64,000 bases of DNA from Syngnathus acus (lineage: Eukaryota > Chordata > Actinopteri > Syngnathiformes > Syngnathidae). Shown piece after piece: positions 43,467-55,800 of this stretch; the first letter of the stretch is position 1; the number at the start of each line of letters is the position of its first letter. The notes beneath the pieces are model-generated. The model had not been told where the DNA came from. It searched no databases and worked only from the letters and a program-made list of their open reading frames with translations. Position numbers and translations under genes: made by a program. The stretch spans positions 2,101,501-2,165,500 of the forward strand of contig NC_051107.1 in NCBI RefSeq assembly GCF_901709675.1, given 5' to 3'.

Positions 43467-43808
43467 TGGACAAGTGAGGTGGGTGCATCTCTGTTTGGGA
43501 AAAAAAAAAAAAGGGAGGGGGTGTAATTCCTTCATTAAATGCATTTTTAACTTTGGGACAATGAAGAAAGAAGCTTTGACTTGAGAAGGTAAGTGCAAGG
43601 TAAGTGTCCTTTTGAAATTGAGCCACTTTGAATTGTCACACACAAGTGTCATGATGTGATAAAATGTGATCTAACTGCTTTTCAAAAAGAAATATTTTTG
43701 CATCTATGCAATTGTTTTTTTTTCTTTTTTGTTGTTGTTTTTGGGCCACAGGCATTTCACTGCAATCAATACATTTATATCATATTGAGTGTTATAATAG
43801 CTGAAAGT

Positions 43809-44169
43809 AGAGGTGCAACAATTAATCGACAACTAATCGATTGTCAAAATAATCAATAATTTTATATCAATTAATCATTTAGCTATTATTTTTTAATTTA
43901 GAATTGTCAAAATCCACAGAATTTGAGGCTGTCAACTGTAAAGATTCTCTGAGCACTGTCATCTTCCATGAATTATGTTTGTGTTGAATTAAAATGTAAC
44001 ATTTGCTTTTACTTTGGAAAACAGTGATTGGCATTTTTTGCCTAATTTTCTTATGGAAGGCTTAACTGAATCAGAATTTAATTTGGTTCTCTGCACTATC
44101 AATTTGGAATAATGTCCTGGAATTGAAACATTTTTCTATTCGATTAATCGATTATTAAAGTAATCCTAA
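43809..44169. mobile_element. miniature element flanked by a 9-bp direct repeat
   Basis: CTGAAAGTA occurs at 43801-43809 and again at 44170-44178. Between the two copies, the left side reads 'gaggtgcaacaattaatcg' and the right side contains 'cgattaatcgattatt', an inverted arrangement of ATTAATCGAT words. The flanking duplication of 8-9 bp suggests a hAT-like insertion. No protein is encoded. Confidence 0.65.
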
Positions 44170-46720
44170 CTGAAAGTATAGATTTGAACCCGCAGGTAAT
44201 GCCAGTGGACCAAATAAAAGTTATTCACTGAAGTTCCTGACAATTGTGTTTGGTAACGCTCGATTGAATACACTTCCGCCCGTGTGGTTGTATTGTGGAA
44301 AGAAGCGACATGCTACAGTTTTTATTTTTACATGACAATATACAATTGCTTGTCCTTTTTTATTTTGTCCTCATTTGCATCTGTGTTATTTATGTGCAAT
44401 TTATTATAAAGTTATTGCATCTCAGCTGTAAGTTCTTATGATAGCATTTTTTTTTGTTAAGTCCCCTAAAGCAAGGCCCTTAAAAGGTCACAAATCTGTC
44501 AACTGGGAGTAAAGTTAACACAACGGAATGCTCCTCATTATTCCCTTCTGAGGTGGTCTTCTGTATTGTTACTGTTTGAAGTATCCTCCCGATGTAACCT
44601 GAATGTGGTGAACCGTAACTGACCCACAACGACACACTTGAACGTGCTGCTTTTTTGTCATCAATTTTTTAGGATTGGCTCACACGACTCAATTTGTATG
44701 CTCTCGTGAAGGATTGTCTTGTTTTGTAATGTTGAACTATCCATTTTTGTAGATATCTGCCCAACAATATTTGTATGTATATTCATGCCCCATGTTGAAT
44801 GACTTTTTTTAAAAAATCTATATATTTGGAGTTGCCTAACTGGAGCCGGTTGAATGTCACAAGAATGTAGACATGTGACATTGGCTTCATTAATTAATCT
44901 AAAAACTGCCCGTCGATTTTGCCTGCGTGTCCACTGAGAACCTCTTGCCAAAACAAAAAAAAATCAATTCAGAAAGGAGCTGTAGTGTTTGGATTATTAA
45001 CAGTCAGTCTGAGAATAAAAACTCGATTGATCAACTACAATGTTGACGAGATCCCCAGTGGACACGAGGTCATGCACATAGTTTTGATCATGTATGTCGG
45101 GGAAAGTAGCGAATTCATGTCGACGTTCCTTCCGCAACTTTACAAAGAAAAGGGTCCAAAATAATCATAAATATTAATTGTGAATTGTTTATTGATGACC
45201 AAATTTAGTGCTGTCTTTGTTCATAGGGTTGCCATCGATCCTCATGTGCACTTTTGATGCTGTTCTGCAACGTAGTCCCTGTGACGCAATCACTTTAATA
45301 GTGTTTGGGAATACCTGGTCAAAAGCACAATTATTATTATTATTTTTTTTTACATCAGGTAAGCAAGGTCAAAAAGAGTCCAGCGACTTGTTCTAAAACT
45401 TTTAGTGGAATTTCCGAGCAAGTTGCATCACATGGACTACGATAATTGTATGGATTCGGCATTTTAACACTTTGGTAGTTCTGTGATGTCACAAGAAGTT
45501 GAAGTTAGATGCATCTCAGGTTAGGTCGTTTTTTGTTGTTGTTGTTGTTGTGGTTGTTTAAATGACGCTTCGGTCCAGATTTGTGTAAAAGTAATTCAGT
45601 GGCGCTGTACGTTTGCCATCGTAAAGCAAAGCGGTGATTTTGTGTCAAGTCAAAATGCTTGTGACTGAAATTGGAGGGGGGCTCTGTGTGTCAGTTTTGA
45701 AAGGAATCCTTGCTGAATTTGCATAAGTTGAAATCAGGTTGAAACCAGTCACATTTCACGTCGTTGCTGAAAATGCTGAGCGAGTAAAAAATGTTGCGTT
45801 ATATGCGAATGAGCGACTATACTCGGTAGGCCCGAAATGTACACAACTGAACGTGACGTAACATCTCCCTTCACAAGGATGATAATGAGCCATTGAAGCT
45901 GTCAGAGAGGTTTTAACTAAACCATATGTGAATAATTCGTCTTCGAGTTGCAGTCGAGCTTGAGCAACTCAATATTCGTGGCAGCGTGGACAAATCGGGT
46001 CAGGCCCTCAATTTTATTACCCTACTGTCACGCTGAAAAACAGAGTTCACACTACTCAAAATGGAGCTTATCATCCTTGTAAATGGACAATTTTGCTGTA
46101 ATTGTGTAAGTGGTTCTTCAAAAACTCCAGTAGAAGAATGTACAGTAGTTGCTATGATGACCATTAGTTCCTGACTTGAAACAGGCTTTGAATGATGTTG
46201 TCTGCGTGATGGAAGTATGCCCATGTCAGCGCTGAGCACATCACAATCCACTTGTACAGGTTTTTTTTTTTTTATTGATAATTTGACACATTGGCTTTTT
46301 CCAATGATTTGTTATTTGGTCAGTTGGATTTTGTGCTCAGCCCTGGTGTTGGCCTCTTGTGTGGAAAAAAATAAATAAATACAAAAAAAACAAAACAGAG
46401 GTGGGCATTCCGTAAGGCAGTCACTGACAGACGCCTTGACAGATGACGGGAAACTTTAAAAAATCACGAAATGTTCAGTAATGACGGACTACTGCGTTGG
46501 TTAAATTCATGAAGTAGATGTACATATTTTCATAGTTCATTTTTAAATGCTTTTTGTCAGTATTTTTATTCCATTAAATATGTTAGGGTTATTAAATGCG
46601 CACATTTTTTTTTTCCATTTGTAAGACTGTATTTTTCGTATATACATATGCATGTATATATGTGTGTACGTGTGTATATAGTAGATGTGTGTCAAGTTGT
46701 CTTTGTATGTATATGTATGA

Positions 46721-47073
46721 GAGCTGTCAAAATTAATCGTCAAGTCTCAGCCTTTGAACAGCAATCATTTCATTGATTTTTCTATTCATCCATAAAAAGA
46801 AACAGATTATCTTTTGTGTTGAATCAAAGCAAGACATTTGCAAACCTCAGCTTTTACTACAGAAAACAATAACCTGAATCGGTTTCAGAACGTTTGAGTG
46901 CAACATTAATCGTTCTTGTGCGTTATTGTTTAATTATCACTTTTCCTTATTAATCAACAATACCAAATAAACCACAAGAAATTGTTTTGTAATCCACTTT
47001 CACGCAAAATAAAATTGTGTTCAATTAATCGATGGACTAATCAATTTTAAAAATATTCGATAGTGACAGCCCT
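46721..47073. mobile_element. hAT-like miniature element, second copy of the GGCTGTCA family
   Basis: It starts GAGCTGTCAAAATTAATCG and ends ATTCGATAGTGACAGCCCT. Its left end corresponds to the right end of the element at 31671-32095 and vice versa, so the two copies are in opposite orientation. The flanks are TG- and TA-rich, which obscures any target duplication. Confidence 0.65.
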
Positions 47074-49905
47074 ATTACGTATATATACACCTGTGTATGT
47101 GTGTGTGTAAAACTGACTGAAGCGTTTTTAAATATAACGATGACGGGCTGACCATAACGTTTTGGTTCGGCTTGAAATAATGACAGACGGGTGCCCAAGT
47201 CGCTGACGAATCACGGACCAGCAAAGTTTACAAACACGCCCACCTCTGGTTTAAAAAAAAAAAAAAAAAATGTCCATAAATATGTATACAATGAAATATT
47301 GGATCGGTATGGTGAGGGGAGAGAGTGTTGACTGTTGCGCTACCTCGAAACCAAACTCCACCCTCCATTTTGACACCTTTCAGCTCACTAACCCCAACGG
47401 GCGGACGGATGGACAAAAGGAGGATGAACTTCAGCCCGCCACCTGCATGAGTGGACACACGGCGCCTCCTCGTCTTCATCCCCCGCCATCATCCTCCCAT
47501 CTATGCCCGTCCCTCTTTCTGTCTATTCATCAAGTGTGCAGAGTGGATGGAGGAGCCCCCACACACTCCTCCGCCCCTCGGCTATTCAAACATCTACTCA
47601 TGGTAATTGGAAATCTTTCCACTCTTATGTTTATGGTGTTTTATTTCATTCCCCATTGTTTTTCTCTGTCTATCTCGACACAAACAATTAATTGGTCCAT
47701 CGGTCCTTTTTAATACGCAGTCCATCTTTTGGTTTGTTTTCCACGCACTGTACTGTGAACACTTAATTTAGCAGTTTTAATATAGGACACATTTGCCTCC
47801 CACCCCCTTTCTCTCCTTACCCCTCGTTTATTCTTATTTCTTCTCATGCTTAGAACGTTTGTACATGTCTCTGCTTTTGATTAAAACTAGATGGTGTTGT
47901 AATAAAACATGTTTACTGAGGTTTACACTGTTGGAAGTGGCTCATTTATATTAAATGCGCTGTACTGTGTTTATCGTATAAACTGTTGTAGAGGGTAGAT
48001 AATGGATGCCTGTATTTACAAGGTAAGATTGAATGTATCCATTTTTTGTGTAATGGCAAGTATGTAAAATTGCATCAACATGGTCATTTCAAGCAGATTC
48101 CAAACAATGCATCATTTTCTTGTTTTTGGATGTTTTGGTGTGAAATTGGAGGCACTACTAGGTCCATTGCAAATTCTGTTTTATTTTTCATAACTTGCAT
48201 CAAATTATGCACATTGACACTCAAGCTGGTATTGAGTCAACTCTGGTTCAGTGTTGTGTATATATTACGCCATAGACTGACGACTTTTAATCTTGAAATC
48301 CAAATGTTGGGTGTAAACTAAGTAATGTGTCATAATTTTTCTAAATGTAACAAAAAAAGTAGTGAAAAACAAAGCAACTCCCCTCACCCCCCTTCTGTTT
48401 GTCCACTTGCCCTCCCTGTATTGTTCAAATGTAAGACTCCTTTGTTGTCATTTTTTCCCATGTGCCTTTTTCGTTGGGGTTTGTCCAATTCATTTTTGTT
48501 TTTTGATTCCAACATGCATGTAGCTCAAATCCTACCCTTGACGTCATCCTCAAATATTTCCACTTTCTGCGTAGAATGTCATCCCGAGACATTGTAATCA
48601 GGAGACCACTGCTGTAGTTCTTTTAATTGTAAGCAAATATTCCACATAGTGGATATCCTCTTGTATTATATTGTCCTGCCTGTGTTTCATGTTCACATGC
48701 TGATCACGTGTAGTAACTGTAAACACTAGCAAAACAATTACTTTTGCTTAAATCAGGGTCCTGTTCCACCTCTCCACATCCTCATTTGTGTTTTCAAGTT
48801 GTGTCGAGGTATTTGTATAAACTTGTGAGAGGGTTTGTTATGACCTTTCCCCCCCCTCAACAGTGCACAAGGTAAGTGTTTGCAGGTTAAACAAGAAGAT
48901 TGAGAAGAGAAGCAGACAGGTCCTGATGTCATTTTTTTTTAAATCATACTTGTAGATTGGACAGTTGAATGTAACATTTGCAAGGCAATAATATTAAATG
49001 TATTTTTATGTAATCATGGAGAGGGATTAATGTAAGACTATTTGATCCAATCATATTATATGACATGACTGCACTTGTATTTGATAAGATGCAGGAGATA
49101 TTTTTAACCCCCAATAAATGACCTGTGACGCTGCTTTTGTGGTAAGACCCAGTTCATCCAACAATAAAACTTAAACATTAATTTGTAATTTGTGGCCTTT
49201 TTGTGTTGAGTATTGCTGCTTTCTTTTAGTGAGCCTATTTGGTGTTATGAAATGTGTAGTTTTTAAAGCGTTTCCATCACTATTAGGAGTTAACACTGAC
49301 TTTAATAAGTGGAACAATTATTTCGTGTGTAATCTGAAATTTTAATTAAAAAAAAAATAAAAATTATGCAATGCGAACAGCATTGTTCCTACATTATTGT
49401 TCCTACATTGGTTCCTTGCGTGCACAGACCACGCAAACAGATTGGATTTCTGTATTTTTTTAAAGAGATGAGAAGTTTAAATATTAAAGTAAATAAGTAC
49501 AGAAAACAGTATTATTAATATTAAAATAAGTACGGAACGTTTTCACTTTTGTTTCCTCACGGACTACAGACACCTAAACCGGATGCACTTTTTGTTTCTT
49601 CTGGAAATTTAATATTTTAGTAAATATAGTAATATCATACCGTATGTTCTCATTTGCTAGCATTTCAAATGAACATATGTAGAAATTCGACTCTTGTTTT
49701 CTGAACAAGTAAAATTAATAAAGGCGGAACATATTCCGCGCGTTTCTAGCAAACGTCGAGCATGATAACGACTTGCACTTCCGGCGGCTACTCGCCGGGC
49801 TGCAAACAAAAACTGAAAATATGGCCAACTTAATCAATGCCCACCGGCTTCGTAGAACGAATACAATTTAAACTTCTTTAAACAAAAAATCCCTTCTTGT
49901 GTAAT

Positions 49906-51237
<1,332 letters not shown>

Positions 51238-52880
51238 CTGGTCATCACGCATGACAAAAACTGATTTTAACCAGTGGCCAGTTGGCTGTGAGAACGTACG
51301 TCGCACGCAGGCGTAGCCAGATTCAGTAAAAAAAAAAAAAAAAAAGACAAAAAAAAACCATACATGAAATTAACATACTGCAAATATGAACTGCAGAACT
51401 TGCATTTTATTTCTTTTTTTAACTATGATCAACTTTCTATTTTGGATAACTTTTGCTTTCTTTTTCATAAATACATTAATTCATGAATGTGTTTTATTTA
51501 GCCTTGTGACATTGGAAGTTATTTTCTCCGAGTTTGTCCCCTGGGCAACACAATAGAAATGGGTGTAATCTTAAGAAATGTACATATTAATACTCAAACA
51601 ATACATGAAGAGACTAAATTGTATATCTCGCATTTTTGTTTTAAACTTTTGACACTAAAATCCCATCTATATTGGCGTAATTAACGTTGCAAAAAGTTAC
51701 AAAGTTCCCACAGACCTTGAATGCGGCATGGCAACCGGAAGTTAGCCTCGAGTTTCTACTTCTAGTGAGCATACGCCGGGAAAGGTGTCAATTCCAAACA
51801 ACCAAATAATTCTAAAAATCTTGCAAAGTCGTTTTCTTAAAGAAAAGTTCAGCTTTGTGTGACTCAACTAAGGCTTCAACTTAAGACGTCGTTGCCAAGA
51901 ACGACTCAACGAAGGTGAGTTTTCTAATCCGTCCGACACTAAATTGTTTGCTTATTATTTAAAATGGTTATTTAAATGTATATTCTATAAATTGTTTTCC
52001 TCCTTGAATTAAGTGTGTTGAGGGCAACTTTAAAATGTTTTTTTAAGCTACAAACACAAAAAACGTGTATTTGTAGTTTTAATAAGACACACCAGAAACT
52101 TAATTAGACTCTCTTGCGCCCTCTAGTAATAGCGGAATGAAAACGCATCCTCTGGCAAAATAGACAACACCTTAAGCATTTTAAAAAAAATTAAATTTAA
52201 TATCCAATATACTCCCGCTACAAACCAACATACCCGACAAACCACGTGAAAAAAACCCGAAAATGAACATTCAACTGCCAGATGTTATTACCACTGACTA
52301 AACATTCAACTGTAATAAAGAACATTTTAAAGGTTGCATTTAAATGCCTCTCCCAATTTAATGGTGCATGCTGGTTAACTGCAAATATAAAAATACGTTT
52401 TTTTCCCCTCTTTTAAATTATAATTACTGTAAATGGATGCATCTTGCGATGCTGTCAAGTTATTGCTTATTTCTGTGCAATTGCATCATAACAGAAGTAA
52501 TATTCAAATTTAAACTCAATTCAAAGGAAACATGGCTCTCTGCGAGGTAGTGCAGTTTTGTCGAGATATCTTATGAAAACTTCCAGACAAAAATAAACAA
52601 TTGTAATGACATATTACTATGAAACACGTGTAGATGGAATAATCAAATATTCCTACAGAAAATTCTTTTTTTCTTATGTGCCAATTGTACAATTTCAGTG
52701 TAATATTCCAAACAATAAAATGCTACATCAAATCAACTTTAGGCATCTTTCCTTCTTCAGAGGGTCAACTTTAATTTTTTTTCATATTTCACCCCCATCC
52801 TTTGTGTGCTTTATTAAAATAAAAAAAAAGCCGCCATTGTTTGAATTTTTGGTGGTATCCAGATCAAGTCCCAAAAAGCG
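51238..52880. other. convergent gap between yeats4 and dcp1b
   Basis: This should hold the 3'UTRs of both genes. A dcp1b polyadenylation signal on the minus strand may be TTTATT at 52810-52815. I see no protein-coding exon. The stretch 51720-51913 looks like a non-coding first exon on the + strand and is listed separately. Confidence 0.5.
51725..51913 (+). promoter_or_regulatory. possible promoter and non-coding first exon
   Basis: A GC-richer patch carries ACCGGAAGTT, an ETS-family binding motif typical of housekeeping promoters (about 51735-51744). About 170 bp later comes a strong donor, CAACGAAG/GTGAGTTTT, at 51913/51914. There is no obvious coding frame. It could be the first exon of a non-coding RNA or of the unassigned + strand exon near 55.7 kb. 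Purely inferential. Confidence 0.3.
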
Positions 52881-55800
52881 TCATGGCCGTGAGCAAAAAT
52901 TCCCAACGTAGGCCTCATAGATGGTGTCCAGGAAGGAGTTGTCAGTCTGCAAAAGATCAAATGTTGTCACACATATAAGTGCGCAATTTAATATTATTTT
53001 TATCCTACCTGGATCAGGTGCAATAAGACTGCCTGGAGCTGGTTTCTAGACAGAACTCTGGTTTCCTTCTGAGGCGTGTAACTGGAGGAGGCGGATGGGT
53101 AGGGGTCTTGCGCGGTGGCAGCGGCTGGTGACGCCACATCCGATTTCACCTGAGAGAAGACGCTGGGGGAGAGGAGCAACGTCGGGGCCACGGTGGCTGG
53201 GATTATCTGCGGAGAAGGCCCCTGAACACAACACAGGTAATTTAAGCTACATAGAAAATACTGAGTTTTTTTAATTGAATCAGGGGACTAACTTTGAGAT
53301 TTTTTTTACCAACCTGCAACTTCGGGGCCGCCGTGGCCACGCTGGAAGGGCCCTGGAAGCGAGGGGCCAGCGTGGGGCCGAGGCGCGGCGCTTCCGGCGG
53401 GGCCTGGCTTTGCTGCTGCTGGACCAGCTGTAGCTTGTGGACCAGCTCGTGGGGGGAAAGCGCACCCGGGATGTGCGGAGGAACACCTGGGAAGGTCACA
53501 ATTGTTTTTTTTTTAGTTACTAGCCTTTGTCAAGCACAAAAAAAAAAAAAACAGGTCCCACCTGTGTGCGAACACGGCGCTGCACAACAAGGGGCAGCGG
53601 CGTTTTGGAAGAGTCTCTTGATTGGATCGAGTTGGTGGTGATGGTGCATCTGATGGTGGCAAACGTGCTGGTGCTGATGGCGATCCAGCGGAACGCCGTT
53701 GTCGCACAGCCGGTTTTCGGGCGACTCAGACAGCGTCTGAAGGACCCCGCTGGGAGCCTCCCTCTGCCCCTGCATGAGCTTCAAAATGGCCGGGCAGTGC
53801 TGATGGGGATGATGGGACGGGGCGTTTTCCTCCCGAGTGACTTCCTTGGCCGCCGAAGTTTCGTAGGTGAGGGTGCGTGCGACGGGAGGGCGAGAGGCTT
53901 TTGTGGTTACTGGTGCGGAGGATGGAGAGGCGGAGTCAAGTTTGGGCGAGTGTTGAGGCTGAGAGCCAAATAAGGTAGCCAGAGAGAGCGACTTGGACTC
54001 GCTCGCATTGTTGTCCTGAAGACAGGAAAGCAAGAGTGGAATCAGGGAGGAGGTGCAAATGGCAAAGTGGTGATCGGTGCTGTACCGGAGTGGTTGGCTT
54101 GACGGGGATGGGTTTGATGAGGTTGGGCTTCCCGAACAGAACACCGCTGCCGCCAATTTCCTTTGGCTCGCAAGTCGATTTCCCCTGTTCCGCCACGTAA
54201 ACCAATTAATTACATCCGTTTGACTTGCATCCCTTTTTTTTTTTTTGCAGATGTGTTACCTTGTCATACTGGCTGTGAGCTTTAGTCAGCATCTGGATGA
54301 TGTCCACCACCTGCTCTTCATCCTGCACACCACCTGCACTTCCACTAGGGGGCAGCCAACCACCTTGCACCACCACTTGCTTCTGCTGGGTCAGTCTACA
54401 CACACACACATTTCCCGGTAAACGTTGTGTATTCATCTTCTGTAATTCAATTACATTTGAAGTATTTGTATCGGAGCCAAGAATTACGCAAGCGCTTACA
54501 TTTTCATCCTCATGGCGATGCGCTGGCAGTCAGCCTTGTCGTAGAACCAAATGCCATGGATGACCACTGGGGAGAGGGAGAGGCCCGTTTTTCAATCAGC
54601 GTCATAAATAGCAACAAAAGGTCTGCAAAAATCAAGTTAGGTCCTCGTAATAACCAAAAGTGGCCGCCCGATACCGAGACGAAGGTCAGCAGACGACGGA
54701 ATGAGATTGCCGGCGTACCGCGCGGCCTCGCAATCCAATGAACGTGGCTCACTTTCCAGGCGAGCTATTACCGTAATTTTCGGACTATAAGTCGCGGTTT
54801 TTTTTCATAGTTTGGGTGGGGGGGCGACTTATACTCAGGAGCGACTTACATACATATATATGGGGTTTTTTCACTTTTTTGGGCATTTTATGGCTGGTGC
54901 GACTTATACTCCGGTGCGACTTATAGTCCGAAAATTACGGTAAATAGGAAAAAAAATATATATATATTTAAAAAAAAAAAAAAAAGTGGAGAAATACAGT
55001 TGAAAATAAATAATAATGCAAAAAATATATATAAAATAAATTTAAAAAATCAAATAAAATGATAAAAAAAAAAGTGGTGCAATACAGTTGACTTTGAATC
55101 GTCAATTCAACTCGAAGTAGACAGAATAATAACAAACCCACAGCTAGGCTAATTTTGAGCTCGTAAACTTCTACCACAACATTGTAGCCCTCCACGCGAT
55201 GCGCATGTTTACACACGAGACCAGCGAGGCTGGACCTGCCACTGAGGTCGCCCCAGTTGAGCCTGGGAAAAAGTCAGCCCAGGACCAAATAAGTAACTAC
55301 AGTGGGAGACTGCCCCGCCGAGTCACAAACACTTCACGGGCTGGACCGAGGATCTACGGCAAAGAGCTGGGGACAAGTGAGAAGATGTCGGTGTAACGGA
55401 AAGGAAAAAGACCGAGAGGGGAGCGTGTGAAAGAGTGAGGGTGGGCCATCAGCTGGAGATAGAGGGGCTTCAAATCACTTCCCCAACTAAAGCGAACTGG
55501 AAGGAAGCGACCGCATGACTCCGATCAAACTTGGAATTTTACGAGCATTTTGAAGGAGCCGGGGTCGCAGTAGGACGCTGCTCCCCTGAAGGGATGCCGT
55601 TAAGGACCTTGTCAGCACTCCTGCTTTAATGGGACCAAGACCTCCAATGCATTTCAACTAGGACAAATCCAGGCTGACCTGCTGAGAGGCACTTGTAGCC
55701 ATGCTGAGAAGATTTTTCACCAGGAAACCCAAACATGAAAGACTGCAGGAAGAGCCCGAAGTACGATTTAAAGGCCAGCTAGTGTCGGAGACGGACCTGG

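Larger units (their letters stand above)
43467..49905 (+). other. probable long 3'UTR of cpsf6 and gap to yeats4
   Basis: No coding exon is visible in 6.4 kb. AATAAA hexamers suitable for cpsf6 occur at 44213-44218, 47901-47906, 49113-49118 and 49163-49168. The AT-rich, stop-dense character and the last two signals are compatible with a 3'UTR of up to about 5.7 kb, but only transcripts can settle its end. Two miniature elements (43809-44169 and 46721-47073) are embedded. The yeats4 promoter should lie close to 49905. Confidence 0.55.

Noticed and set aside
47270-47713. Plus-strand frame of 147 codons in the cpsf6-yeats4 gap
   Set aside because: Composition is uneven, no domain is recognisable, and no splice sites link it to a gene; likely chance in 3'UTR or intergenic DNA.
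53294-53973. Plus-strand open frames of 115 and 148 codons opposite dcp1b
   Set aside because: They cover dcp1b exons and introns on the other strand; the minus-strand frame has family matches and proper splice sites.
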